NCBI GenBank assembly: GCA_947493885.1
Contig: CANLTE010000002.1
Span: forward strand, 558,001-622,000
Origin: an uncultured Maribacter sp.
Lineage (GTDB): Bacteria; Bacteroidota; Bacteroidia; Flavobacteriales; Flavobacteriaceae
Length of the DNA: 64,000 nt
Direction: 5' to 3'
In this document: positions 35,657 to 48,557 of the stretch, piece after piece
How the letters are laid out: every line of letters begins with the position of its first letter
Numbering within the stretch: the first letter of the stretch is position 1
Translations under genes and position numbers: made by a program
The notes under the pieces: model-generated
The model's input: only the letters and a program-made list of their open reading frames with translations
Told to the model about the DNA's origin: nothing
The model's database searches: none

Positions 35657-36199
35657 TTGGAAACCAATATTCGCTTTAACCACCAGGATCTTGTTGAAAA
35701 AAGCAAGTCTGGAGATAGTAGTTCGCAATACCAGTTGTATTCGCTGTATGTGAATGCAATGTATAATGTGAGTATGCGGTTTTTGGGAACAAAAGAGGAT
35801 GCTGAAGATATTGTTCAGGATAGTTTTGTAGAGGCATTTAAAAAGCTTGAAACTTTTAAATATGAGAGCACTTTTGGAGCCTGGTTGAAACGAATTGTAA
35901 TAAATAAGAGTATTAATTACTTAAAAGCCAAACGAATAAAGTACACCGAGTTTGATGGAAATGAACGGGATATAGATGATGAAGAGCCAAACTACGAGGT
36001 TGATACCGTGGAAATAGAGAAGGTTAAAAAAGGAATAGCATTGTTATCACTGGGGTATAGACAAATTATAAATCTTTATTTATTAGAAGGTTATGATCAT
36101 GTGGAAATAGGTGAAATATTAGGTATATCAACGTCAACATCTAAATCGCAATACCATAGAGCAAAGAAAAAATTGATTCAAATTATAAAAGAATTGTAA
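35657..36199 (+). CDS. ECF-type RNA polymerase sigma factor
   Basis: The 180-residue protein has region 2 (YNVSMRFLGTKEDAEDIVQDSFVEAF and following) and region 4 (LGYRQIINLYLLEGYDHVEI and GEILGISTSTSKSQYHRAKKK) with no other domains. The start is TTG at 35657; the next in-frame ATG would cut into region 2. Its stop codon overlaps the ATG of the next gene (TAATG), so the two are translationally coupled. It probably directs the envelope-related operon that follows, including itself. Confidence 0.92.
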   Translation: METNIRFNHQDLVEKSKSGDSSSQYQLYSLYVNAMYNVSMRFLGTKEDAEDIVQDSFVEAFKKLETFKYESTFGAWLKRIVINKSINYLKAKRIKYTEFDGNERDIDDEEPNYEVDTVEIEKVKKGIALLSLGYRQIINLYLLEGYDHVEIGEILGISTSTSKSQYHRAKKKLIQIIKEL

Positions 36200-36741
36200 T
36201 GGACAGTTTTGAAAAACATATTATAAAAAACAAGGAGCAATTTGATACTCATGAGGTGGATAAAGAAAAGCTTTGGAAAAATATTGCAAATAAACTGGAG
36301 CAACCCAAACCAAAGGTGATTTCACTTTGGAAATCTCCTTTTATGAAAATTGCAGCTACCGTTATTTTTATACTGGGAGTTGCAGGTATACTAGGGTATT
36401 TAAATTTTAACTCCTCTGTCTATAATGAGGATACAATAGTTTCCAAAGAGCTTTTGGATATTGATATGCATTACAAAGGCTTAGTAGCCTATCAAGTAAA
36501 TCTTTTGCAAAATCATAAGGCACTATCTGATAATGATAAGAAAGAGTTTTTAGCTTTTATTAAAGAATTAGATGATGAGTATGAGTTGTTACGAGAAGAA
36601 ATGAAAGAAAACCTAGATAATGAAAGAGTCCTTGAGGCTATCATTGGAAATTATAAAAAACGAATTGAAATTATAGAGAATCTGCTTCAGCAGATAAATA
36701 ATTCTAAAAAAACAAACGAAAATTATGGGTATACATTATAA
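36199..36741 (+). CDS. Putative anti-sigma factor (single-pass membrane protein)
   Basis: The 180-residue product has a soluble N-terminus of about 50 residues with a conserved-looking DKEKLWKNIANKLEQ helix, one transmembrane segment (MKIAATVIFILGVAGILGYL) and a periplasmic charged, coiled-coil-like region. Position directly after an ECF sigma gene with a TAATG overlap, plus this topology, supports an anti-sigma role. A zinc-binding (ZAS) motif is not visible, so it is the non-zinc type. Confidence 0.75.
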   Translation: MDSFEKHIIKNKEQFDTHEVDKEKLWKNIANKLEQPKPKVISLWKSPFMKIAATVIFILGVAGILGYLNFNSSVYNEDTIVSKELLDIDMHYKGLVAYQVNLLQNHKALSDNDKKEFLAFIKELDDEYELLREEMKENLDNERVLEAIIGNYKKRIEIIENLLQQINNSKKTNENYGYTL

Positions 36742-37822
36742 AAAGGCGGTCCTTGTTTTCTTGTTTATTGCAGTAGGGCAATTGCTTTTTTCGCAAGAAA
36801 AAGTGTCGAAAAAAATACTAAAAACTTTTTCGATGAGCAATGCTGGAGAGTTGCATATAGAGAACAAGTATGGCGATGTTTATCTTAACGGATGGAGTAA
36901 GAATAGTGTTGAAATTACTGTAGATATAGAGGTTACTCATAAAAACATTGACATTGCCGAAAGCAATTTGGAAAGGATAAGCCCAAAAATAAAAGTTGCA
37001 AATGATTTTGTTTCTATTGTATCAGAAATAGCAGAAAAAAACAATAGTCTTTTTGCAAGATATTTTAGCAAAGTAAACCCGTTGGATTTTGATAAAAGTA
37101 ATGTTCAAATTAATTACACTGTTTACATGCCCGAAAATGCGGAATTTGAGGTAACCAATAAATTTGGAGACGTAATAATAACCGATTGGAGTGGAAAACT
37201 AAAAGGGGATATTCAGCATGGTGATATTTTTATTAATCAGAATCTTAATATTGTAGACCTGAGTGTTAAGTATGGAAAATTAAAAGCCAAAAACGTTAAT
37301 TATGGTAACTTTAGATTTAAAAGTGCAAGCCTTTATTTAGGTGATATAAAAGACTTAAGAATAAATAGCAGTGGATCTACTGTTACTGCGGAAAATGTTA
37401 ACTCACTGGAAATGTACTCGAGTAAAGATGTTGTTTCTATAGAAGAAGTTGGTGTTATTGAGGGGGACATTAAATTTAGTAATGTCGTTATTAAACAATT
37501 AGGCAAGCATGTAGATTTAACCATGAAAATTGCCGACTTTAAAGTATCAAAAATCAATACACCAGATGTTAGTATTTTAATAGACCAAGTCTCGTCCGAT
37601 GTTAACTTAAATGTTGAGGGAACGAGTTTTAATTTTGATGCAGTACTTGAGGAAGGTTTATTGCGATTACCAAAGACATTTAAAAATGTAAAATCTACTA
37701 TGATTGACAAGAGTAAACGTATAAGAAAAATTGAGGCGACATACGGACAAAACTTAGCAGGAAGAATTTCAATAATTGGAAAAAAAGGGTTAATACAATT
37801 AAAAGAAGTTTCTCATCAGTAG
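36725..37822 (+). CDS. Exported DUF4097-like beta-helical protein
   Basis: The 365-residue product has a signal peptide (ends near LLFSQ) and a long series of short beta-strand repeats of the type GELHIENKYGDVYLNGWS, FEVTNKFGDVIITDWSGKL, resembling DUF4097/adhesin-like beta-helices. It overlaps the anti-sigma gene by 17 bp, so the sigma/anti-sigma/DUF4097 trio is one operon. It probably senses or supports the cell envelope. No enzyme motif is visible. Confidence 0.8.
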   Translation: MGIHYKKAVLVFLFIAVGQLLFSQEKVSKKILKTFSMSNAGELHIENKYGDVYLNGWSKNSVEITVDIEVTHKNIDIAESNLERISPKIKVANDFVSIVSEIAEKNNSLFARYFSKVNPLDFDKSNVQINYTVYMPENAEFEVTNKFGDVIITDWSGKLKGDIQHGDIFINQNLNIVDLSVKYGKLKAKNVNYGNFRFKSASLYLGDIKDLRINSSGSTVTAENVNSLEMYSSKDVVSIEEVGVIEGDIKFSNVVIKQLGKHVDLTMKIADFKVSKINTPDVSILIDQVSSDVNLNVEGTSFNFDAVLEEGLLRLPKTFKNVKSTMIDKSKRIRKIEATYGQNLAGRISIIGKKGLIQLKEVSHQ

Positions 37823-37949
37823 CAAGAAAATAGGCTATTTTGTTAAAGTTTTTTCAAAAAAGATATTCAAGTATATTTTTATACAATTTTACTTTGAGTC
37901 AAGTACTTTTTACTAGTATCTTCATCGTCATGAATTTTAAATAGTTGTG

Positions 37950-38528
37950 ATGAAATTAAAATATATCTTACCAGTAATATTCTTATTCTGTTTGAACATG
38001 AAAGCTCAAGAAAATTTACCTTATTATGAAATTCCTGAAGCTTCAAAGGAGTACACTGCTGGTACCGTTGTTGCCAGAATGATTGATGGTCTTGGATTTA
38101 GGTACCATTGGGCAACTGAGGGGTTAAGAGAAGAAGATTTACAATATAAACCAAATGAAGAAGCAAGAAGTTGTGAAGAAACCATTCATCATGTTTATCA
38201 GTTGTCAAAAGTTATTTTAAATACAGCTATAAAAGAACCCAACGGTGGAGCAGAAGAAACAAAAATGACATTTGAAGAAAAAAGGAAGAAAACATTAGTA
38301 AATTTTAAAACGGCCGCAGAAATATTTAGAGAAAGTGGTGATTTATCTGAATTTACAATTGTGTTTAAGAACGAAAAAGGTACTTCTGAATTTCCATTTT
38401 GGAATCAAATAAATGGTCCTATTGCAGATGCGCTATGGCATTGCGGACAAATAGTATCTTTTAGAAGATCTTCAGGAAACCCGTTTAACGCTAAACCCAG
38501 TGTTTTTACAGGAAAAGTAAGAAAATAG
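37950..38528 (+). CDS. Exported DinB-like protein
   Basis: I start at the ATG at 37950 (MKLKYILPVIFLFCLNMKAQ), preceded directly by a GTG; the signal peptide ends at KAQ. The mature part has the DinB four-helix layout, with conserved-looking histidines in ETIHHVYQL and DALWHCGQIV, consistent with a metal triad. The family includes thiol-dependent enzymes, but most exported members are uncharacterised. It is 10 bp upstream of recQ. Confidence 0.75.
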   Translation: MKLKYILPVIFLFCLNMKAQENLPYYEIPEASKEYTAGTVVARMIDGLGFRYHWATEGLREEDLQYKPNEEARSCEETIHHVYQLSKVILNTAIKEPNGGAEETKMTFEEKRKKTLVNFKTAAEIFRESGDLSEFTIVFKNEKGTSEFPFWNQINGPIADALWHCGQIVSFRRSSGNPFNAKPSVFTGKVRK

Positions 38529-38538
38529 AATTTTCCAT

Positions 38539-40662
38539 GTGAATTTAATAGATAGTAAAAAAAAGCTAATACCCACTTTAAAAAAGTACTTTGGGTACGA
38601 TTCGTTTAGACCACAACAAGAGGAAATTGTAATCTCTTTTTTAGCGGGTGAAGATTGTATGGTTATTATGCCAACTGGAGGCGGAAAATCTATTTGCTTT
38701 CAGCTTCCAGCTTTACTTTTTGAGGGACTTACGTTAGTGATATCTCCTCTGATAGCTCTAATGAAGGATCAGGTAGACGGTTTAAAGGCTAACGGTATTT
38801 CGGCCTCTTTTTTTAACAGCAGTCAAAGTGCAGAAGAACATCAAAAAATATTAGAACAGGTCGCCAATAAGGAGTTAAGATTGCTATATGTTGCTCCAGA
38901 AAGTTTGTCGTATTTAGAGGTTGTTTTAAACAGCGAAAATTTAAGAGCAATTGCTATTGATGAGGCTCATTGCATTTCTTCATGGGGGCACGATTTTAGG
39001 CCTTCTTATCAAATGCTTGGATATTTAAAGAAAAAACTACCCAAAGTGCCAATAATAGCGCTAACAGCTACAGCTGACAAGGCTACAAGGCAAGATATTT
39101 TAGAGCAGTTAAATATACCTAAGGCTAAACAGTTTATAACTTCTTTTGATAGACAAAATATATATTTAGAAGTTAGACCCGCTGATGATAGAATTAAACA
39201 AATTGAAAGGTTTTTAAAAAAACGTACTACCGAATCAGGAATAGTTTATTGCTTAAGCAGAAAAACAACTGAAACATTAGCGAATAAACTAAACAATATA
39301 GGGTACAATGCAAAAGCGTATCATGCTGGACTTAGTTTTGATGAACGCTCCAAAGTACAAGAAGATTTTGTTTACGACAAAACACAAATTGTATGCGCTA
39401 CAATTGCTTTTGGAATGGGTATAGACAAAAGTAATGTTAGATGGATAATTCATTATAATTTACCTAAAAATATAGAGGGCTATTACCAAGAAATTGGACG
39501 TTCAGGCAGAGATGGTTTAAAGGCAAGAGCTTTATTGTTTCATAGTTATGGAGATGTAATCCAGTTACGAAAATTCATGGTTGGAGCAGGTAATGAAGAA
39601 TTGCAAATTGCCAAATTAGAACGGATGAAGCAATTTGCTGAGGCAACTACTTGTCGTAGAAAAATACTGCTTAGCTATTTTGGTGAAACTTTAGAAGAAA
39701 ATTGTGGAAAATGTGATGTGTGCGATAACCCACCAAGCTTTTTTGACGGAACAATTATCGCACAAAAAGCACTGTCTACCATTGCCCGCCTAAAAGAATC
39801 TGAAGCAACTGGGATGATAATTGATGTATTGCGCGGAGCGCAAAATGTTGGGGTTATTGAAAAGGGTTATCAAACTATAAAAACCTATGGAATAGGAAAA
39901 GATGTTTCTTGGAAGTATTGGCAGCATTACCTTATTATGCTTATAAATCAAGGATATTGTGAGATAGCATACCAAGAGAATAATGCGCTTAAATTAACAA
40001 CATTATCCAAAAAAGTACTTTTTGAAAAATATAAAGTAAATCTAAATCACCCTCCAGAAATTGATAAAACTAAGGTTGCGGTTCCTAAAAAAGAAGGAAA
40101 ACTACAACGCAGAGAAACAAATGGATTGTTTGAAAGATTACGAATGCTTCGTAAGAATATAGCTTTGGAAGAGAACATTCCGGCATATCTAGTTTTTAGC
40201 GATGCGGTCTTAGCGGATATGGAAAAGGAACTTCCAAAAACCGATAATGAGTTATTGAGTATTAGTGGCGTAGGACAACGTAAAATGGAAGTTTATGGAG
40301 AAGAATTTCTTCGAGAAATAGCGCAGTTTGTAAAGGAGCAAAAGAAAAAACCAAAAAAGAAAAGTACGTTTCAAGTGACACTTGAGATGTTTCAAAATGG
40401 ACTTAGCATTTCGGATATTTGCGAAGAAAGAGGACTTCAAGAAACCACGGTTTATTCTCATATCGCTAAATTATACCTTGAAGGTGCTGAAATACCTATT
40501 CACGACTTTGTGTCTCAAGAAGAAGTGAAACAAATAAAGGAGGCACAAAAAGCATTGAGCAACCCAGAAGCCTTAAAACCGTATTTCGAGTTTTTTGAAG
40601 AAAAAATGCCATACCATAAAATTCGTTTGGGGCTTTCAGTTATTGATAAGGAAAATGTGTAA
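38539..40662 (+). CDS. recQ: ATP-dependent DNA helicase RecQ
   Basis: RecQ unwinds DNA 3' to 5' in repair and recombination. The start is GTG at 38539, giving MNLIDSKKKLIPTLKKYFGYDSFRPQQ. Motifs: Walker A MPTGGGKSICFQ, DEAH box DEAHCISSWGHDF, motif V/VI around QEIGRSGRDG, a zinc site with CRRKILLSYFGE and CGKCDVC, then the RQC winged helix and HRDC domain (about 510-590). A C-terminal tail of about 100 residues includes a helix-turn-helix (LSISDICEERGLQETTVYSH). 707 residues, typical for the RecQ of this phylum. Confidence 0.95.
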   Translation: MNLIDSKKKLIPTLKKYFGYDSFRPQQEEIVISFLAGEDCMVIMPTGGGKSICFQLPALLFEGLTLVISPLIALMKDQVDGLKANGISASFFNSSQSAEEHQKILEQVANKELRLLYVAPESLSYLEVVLNSENLRAIAIDEAHCISSWGHDFRPSYQMLGYLKKKLPKVPIIALTATADKATRQDILEQLNIPKAKQFITSFDRQNIYLEVRPADDRIKQIERFLKKRTTESGIVYCLSRKTTETLANKLNNIGYNAKAYHAGLSFDERSKVQEDFVYDKTQIVCATIAFGMGIDKSNVRWIIHYNLPKNIEGYYQEIGRSGRDGLKARALLFHSYGDVIQLRKFMVGAGNEELQIAKLERMKQFAEATTCRRKILLSYFGETLEENCGKCDVCDNPPSFFDGTIIAQKALSTIARLKESEATGMIIDVLRGAQNVGVIEKGYQTIKTYGIGKDVSWKYWQHYLIMLINQGYCEIAYQENNALKLTTLSKKVLFEKYKVNLNHPPEIDKTKVAVPKKEGKLQRRETNGLFERLRMLRKNIALEENIPAYLVFSDAVLADMEKELPKTDNELLSISGVGQRKMEVYGEEFLREIAQFVKEQKKKPKKKSTFQVTLEMFQNGLSISDICEERGLQETTVYSHIAKLYLEGAEIPIHDFVSQEEVKQIKEAQKALSNPEALKPYFEFFEEKMPYHKIRLGLSVIDKENV

Positions 40663-40801
40663 TTAAGATTGCTATATCCATAATGTTACTATTGTGTATG
40701 AATATTTAATAAAACTATGTTACGGGTTAAGTAGAAGTTAGCAAGTTTGCGTAGAACAAATAAATCATATAAATTCTATATTTAAGCTTAATTTATTATT
40801 T

Positions 40802-41230
40802 ATGGAACAACGATTAACAATAGTAGGGTTAGGCGTAAATAACTTAGAAGTGTCTAATGGTTTTTACGAAAATATTTTTGGCTGGAAAAAGCTAAAATCT
40901 AGTAATGAGAGTATTTCTTTTTTTCAGTTAAATGGAATATTACTGTCTCTTTATCCCAAAGATAAACTAGCAGAAGATGCAGGTGTTAGTCATGAGGGAA
41001 ATGGGTTTAAGGCATTTTCGTTAGCTTTTAATACAAGAACAAAAGATGAGGTAGATGACTTGGTTACTGACTTTCAGGAAAAAGGAGTAAAAATAGTAAA
41101 GCAGCCGGAAGAGGTGTTTTGGGGTGGTTATAGTGGTTATATTGCGGACCCTGATGATAATTTATGGGAAATAGCCTTTAATCCGTTTTTACCTTTAGAT
41201 GTGCAAGGTAACGCTATTGAGGAAAAATAA
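40802..41230 (+). CDS. VOC-family protein (glyoxalase/bleomycin-resistance fold)
   Basis: The 142-residue protein has two beta-alpha-beta-beta-beta units: VGLGVNNLEVSNGFYENIFGW then YIADPDDNLWEIAFNPF, the pattern of VOC enzymes, with a metal-ligand Glu in WEIAF. The substrate is not predictable. It is 3 bp upstream of the AlkD-like gene, so they are probably cotranscribed; a role in detoxification would fit but is inference. Confidence 0.85.
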   Translation: MEQRLTIVGLGVNNLEVSNGFYENIFGWKKLKSSNESISFFQLNGILLSLYPKDKLAEDAGVSHEGNGFKAFSLAFNTRTKDEVDDLVTDFQEKGVKIVKQPEEVFWGGYSGYIADPDDNLWEIAFNPFLPLDVQGNAIEEK

Positions 41231-41233
41231 ATT

Positions 41234-41899
41234 ATGAGTGAATTTGTTACGTTATTAGAGTCAGAATTTTTAAAAAATGGTAAGCCCGAAATTGCAGCTG
41301 GTCAAAAAGCTTATATGCGAGGCAAATTTGAATATTTTGGACTTAAAACTAATGACCGTAGAGTAATTCAAAAGCCTTTTTTGGTAAAACAATATTTACC
41401 ACCTAAAATGGAATTGTTTGGTTTAGTCAAAGAATTAAATAACAAGCCCCAAAGAGATTTTCATCTCTTCGCGCAAGAGCTTGTTTTTAAGTATATCAAA
41501 CAATTTGAAAAAATAGATATTGATCTATTGGAGTACATGGTAATTAACAATTCTTGGTGGGATACTGTGGATTTTATTGCAGTAAAACTAATGGGAGCTT
41601 ATTTTAAAAAGTATCCAAATGAAGTCGAGAAAAAAGTTTATCAATATTTAGAATCAAATAATATATGGCTTCAAAGATCAGCGCTGTTATTTCAACTCAA
41701 ATACAAAGATCAAATAAATACAGATATTTTAGATTATACCATTAAAACTCTGCTAGGTTCAAAAGAGTTTTTTATTAATAAAGCTATAGGTTGGGTTTTA
41801 CGGGAATATAGCAGAACAAACTCTGATTGGGTTGTTGAATTTGTTGAAAAAACCGAGTTAAGTAACTTAAGTAAAAAAGAAGCTTTGCGCTTGTTGTAG
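41234..41899 (+). CDS. AlkD-like DNA alkylation repair protein
   Basis: A 221-residue all-helical HEAT-like repeat protein with the AlkD pattern: KAYMRGKFEYFGLKTNDRR near the start, NNSWWDTVDFIAVKLMG in the middle, and the motif AIGWVLREYSRTN near the C-terminus. AlkD removes bulky or positively charged alkylated bases without base flipping. It stands directly before an AlkB-family gene, which strongly supports a DNA-alkylation role. Confidence 0.9.
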   Translation: MSEFVTLLESEFLKNGKPEIAAGQKAYMRGKFEYFGLKTNDRRVIQKPFLVKQYLPPKMELFGLVKELNNKPQRDFHLFAQELVFKYIKQFEKIDIDLLEYMVINNSWWDTVDFIAVKLMGAYFKKYPNEVEKKVYQYLESNNIWLQRSALLFQLKYKDQINTDILDYTIKTLLGSKEFFINKAIGWVLREYSRTNSDWVVEFVEKTELSNLSKKEALRLL

Positions 41900-41900
41900 T

Positions 41901-42512
41901 ATGGATTTGTTTAGTACAGAAGAGTTCCCTAACCTTTTACCAGCTGATGGTGAGGTGTACTATTATGGGAAAATTATGTCGTTAAAAAAAGCATTGTTTT
42001 TTTATGATTATTTGTTGAATAAAGTTGCTTGGAGAAATGATGAAGCTGTAATATTTGGCAAATTAATTGTGACTAAAAGAAAGGTTGCTTGGTATGGTGA
42101 TGAGCCATTTGAATATACATATTCTAATACTACAAAACTTGCATTACCTTGGACAAATGAGTTACTGGAGCTAAAACAAATGGTTGAAAAAAAAACAGGA
42201 GAAACATTTAATTCTTGTCTTTTGAATTTATATCACGATGGAGCTGAAGGTATGGCTTGGCATAGTGATGGAGAAAAAGATCTAAAGAAAAATGGAGCAA
42301 TAGGCTCACTAAGTTTTGGAGCGGAACGTAAGTTTGCTTTTAAGCATAAAACCAATAAACAAAAAGTAGAGTTGGTGTTAGAAAAGGGTAGTTTGTTAGT
42401 AATGACAGGCACTACGCAAACGAATTGGTTGCATAGATTACCACCTACAAAAAAAGTGTTTACACCAAGAATTAATCTAACTTTTAGAACCATCGAGGAG
42501 AATAAAAGTTAA
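41901..42512 (+). CDS. AlkB-family 2-oxoglutarate/Fe(II) dioxygenase
   Basis: A 203-residue oxidative demethylase of the AlkB type. The iron ligands are in HSDGEKDL (HxD) and WLHRLP (distal His), and the substrate/2OG motif is RINLTFR. NLYHDGAEGMAWHSD is the usual approach to the active site. It would repair 1-methyladenine and 3-methylcytosine in single-stranded DNA. It starts 1 bp after the AlkD stop. Confidence 0.93.
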   Translation: MDLFSTEEFPNLLPADGEVYYYGKIMSLKKALFFYDYLLNKVAWRNDEAVIFGKLIVTKRKVAWYGDEPFEYTYSNTTKLALPWTNELLELKQMVEKKTGETFNSCLLNLYHDGAEGMAWHSDGEKDLKKNGAIGSLSFGAERKFAFKHKTNKQKVELVLEKGSLLVMTGTTQTNWLHRLPPTKKVFTPRINLTFRTIEENKS

Positions 42513-42572
42513 TATAAGTGTCCAATTGTAAGTAATATGATCGTCTTTAATAAAACCTAAAGACAAATAATC

Positions 42573-43028
42573 ATGCATTTTAAAAAGACAATTAGAGTTA
42601 AATCATCTTCCCAAAAAGCTTTTACTGCTGTTACTGAAGGTATAAATTGTTGGTGGGGAAATGTAGATAATTTAATAGCCAACAAAGTTGGTGGTGAGTT
42701 TTCAATATTTTTCGAAGAAAATACGGTTTGGAGATTTAAAGTTATAAAGCTTAATGCTTACAACAAGGTTCATTGGAAATGTATCCATGCGAATCATGCT
42801 TTTTCTGGACTTAAAGGTATTAAAGAAGAATGGTTACATAGTGAAATATTGTGGAGCTTTAAAGAAGTAAATACTGATGCAGTAGACGTTAGTTTTGAAC
42901 ATAAAGGGTTAACACCAAATCTTAATTGCTACGAAATATGTAATATGGGATGGACACATTTTATAGGAAACAGTTTAAAGCAATATTTGGAAACAGGAGT
43001 AGGGCAGCCTAATTTGGTAGAACAATAG
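42573..43028 (+). CDS. SRPBCC/AHSA1-like ligand-binding domain protein
   Basis: The 151-residue protein fits the START-like fold: KTIRVKSSSQKAFTAVTEGINCWW at the N-terminus, GGEFSIFF, and a long C-terminal helix (NMGWTHFIGNSLKQYLETG). Ligand unknown. It follows the AlkB gene on the same strand after 60 bp and precedes a terminator, so it may be the last gene of this transcript. Confidence 0.8.
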   Translation: MHFKKTIRVKSSSQKAFTAVTEGINCWWGNVDNLIANKVGGEFSIFFEENTVWRFKVIKLNAYNKVHWKCIHANHAFSGLKGIKEEWLHSEILWSFKEVNTDAVDVSFEHKGLTPNLNCYEICNMGWTHFIGNSLKQYLETGVGQPNLVEQ

Positions 43029-43049
43029 TAAACGCTATACAATGAAATT

Positions 43050-43079
43050 AAAAGGGGCGTCTAATGACGACCCTTTTTA
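43050..43079. terminator. Terminator between SRPBCC gene and GH2 gene
   Basis: Arms AAAAGGGGCGTC and GACGACCCTTTT, with one mismatch, a 4-nt loop and a following T tract. It lies between convergent ends and may serve both. Confidence 0.8.
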
Positions 43080-43092
43080 ATTAAATTATGTT

Positions 43093-46859
<3,767 letters not shown>

Positions 46860-48335
46860 ATGAAAGTAAATGGGCTATTAAAAAAAGGTATTGTATTTTT
46901 TATTTTCTTAATCTTAGTTGTTGCCTGTGGTGAAAAAAAGGAAAACAAAGAGGTAAAGCAAACCGTTGCAAAGCCTAATATTGTATATCTGTTGGCTGAT
47001 GATTTAGGGTATGGTGATTTAAGTAGTTATGGACAAACAAAATTTAAAACTCCGAATATAGATGCCTTGGCAACTAGAGGAATAAAATTCACACAGCATT
47101 ATAGCGGTTCATCTGTATGTGCTCCTTCAAGATCTTCATTAATGACGGGTCAACATACAGGGCACACACCAATAAGAGGAAATAAAGAAGTTCCTGAAGA
47201 GGGTCAAGCTCCTTTAGCATCAGAAGCTTTTACGATAGCGGAAATGCTTAAAAAAGTGGGTTATACCACTGGTGGATTTGGTAAATGGGGATTAGGATAT
47301 CCTGGTTCTGAAGGCGATACATATAATCAAGGATTTGATGAGTTTTTTGGATATAATTGCCAAAGGTTAGCGCATAGGTATTATCCTCCCTTTTTAAGAC
47401 ATAATAAAGAAAAGGTGATTTTAGATGGTAACGATTGGACGAATAAAGAAATTTATGCGCCAGACTTAATTCAAGAAAAAACATTAGAATTTATTGAAGA
47501 AAACAAAGAAAAACCTTTTTTCGCGTTTGTTCCTTTTATTATGCCACATGCTGAGTTAATATCACCTAAAGACTCAATACTTGAAAAGTTTTTAGGAAAG
47601 TATGAGGAGACTCCTTACACTGAGGATAACTCATTTACCTCTGATTACGGAGAACATATTGTACATCAAGAATATTGTCCGCAGGAAACACCTAATGCTG
47701 TTTTTGCCTCCATGGTATATCGCATGGATGTTTATGTTGGACAAATAATAGCGAAATTAGAAGAGTTAGGACTAGCCGAAAATACTATCGTAATGTTTGC
47801 TAGTGATAATGGGCCTCATGAAGAGGGAGGAGCTAACCCTGAATATTTTAATAGTTCTGGAGGATTACGAGGAACCAAAAGAGATTTGTATGAAGGTGGT
47901 ATTCGCTCTCCGTTTATGGTAGTTTGGCCAAATAAAATTAAACCCAATACACAATCCAGTCACGTATCCGCTTTTTGGGATGTTATGCCAACATTAGCTG
48001 ATATTACAGAGACCGAAACTCCAAAAAATATAGATGGCGTATCATTTTTACCAACTTTACTTGGAGAAAGTGAAAAGCAAAAAAAGCATGATTATTTGTA
48101 TTGGGAATTTCACGAGTTAGGAGGGCGTATTGCGGTACGAAAAGGGGATTGGAAAGGAGTTGTATATAATGCAAATAGTCAAAAAGGTAACAAAATATTG
48201 GAATTGTATAATTTAAAGGAAGACCCTGTGGAGTCTCATAATGTGGCAAACCAGCATACTGAAATTGTTGCTGAATTAGCGCAAATAATGGAAGACGCTC
48301 ATGAAGATTCAGAATTGTTCCCTTTTGGGAGTTAA
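46860..48335 (+). CDS. Sulfatase lipoprotein (family S1 formylglycine type)
   Basis: I start at the ATG at 46860; the earlier TTG at 46854 adds two residues. The lipobox is VVACGEKK, cysteine 23, so the 491-residue enzyme is membrane attached. The S1 signature C-A-P-S-R is at 87-91 (SVCAPSRSSLMTG), where the cysteine must be converted to formylglycine. Metal ligands are in LLADDLGYGD, and SDNGPHEEGG lies in the later metal site. A maturation enzyme is not in the window. Removal of sulfate from red-algal galactans would fit with the neighbouring GH2, but the substrate is inference. Confidence 0.93.
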   Translation: MKVNGLLKKGIVFFIFLILVVACGEKKENKEVKQTVAKPNIVYLLADDLGYGDLSSYGQTKFKTPNIDALATRGIKFTQHYSGSSVCAPSRSSLMTGQHTGHTPIRGNKEVPEEGQAPLASEAFTIAEMLKKVGYTTGGFGKWGLGYPGSEGDTYNQGFDEFFGYNCQRLAHRYYPPFLRHNKEKVILDGNDWTNKEIYAPDLIQEKTLEFIEENKEKPFFAFVPFIMPHAELISPKDSILEKFLGKYEETPYTEDNSFTSDYGEHIVHQEYCPQETPNAVFASMVYRMDVYVGQIIAKLEELGLAENTIVMFASDNGPHEEGGANPEYFNSSGGLRGTKRDLYEGGIRSPFMVVWPNKIKPNTQSSHVSAFWDVMPTLADITETETPKNIDGVSFLPTLLGESEKQKKHDYLYWEFHELGGRIAVRKGDWKGVVYNANSQKGNKILELYNLKEDPVESHNVANQHTEIVAELAQIMEDAHEDSELFPFGS

Positions 48336-48389
48336 TAGGTTACTCTAAAATTTCAAAATTCGCAAAGTTTTGTTTAACCATTTTTTCTA

Positions 48390-48542
48390 TTGGAATCAGA
48401 CAAGAACTTTGTCGGTTTTAAACCCTCGATTTTGGAATCCCTCTATAAATCTGGTATTAACAGTAAGATTGAAAATCAAAGCGGTTGGAGTCATTTTTTA
48501 AAGAATAAAACCACCAACATTACGCTTGTAGTTTTATTCTAA
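48390..48542 (+). other. Short open frame of unclear status
   Basis: A 50-codon frame beginning at a TTG and ending in TAA reads as a plausible soluble peptide (GFKPSILESLYKSGINSKIE is part of it). It sits between the sulfatase and SnoaL-like genes. There is no ATG, and I recognise no family, so it is either a gene fragment or chance. Confidence 0.2.
48502..48540 (+). terminator. Hairpin downstream of the sulfatase, possible terminator
   Basis: Arms AGAATAAAAC and GTTTTATTCT around a 19-nt loop. There is no proper T tract after the right arm, so terminator function is only possible. It overlaps the end of the short open frame. Confidence 0.4.
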
Positions 48543-48557
48543 ATGTTTTGGGTGATT

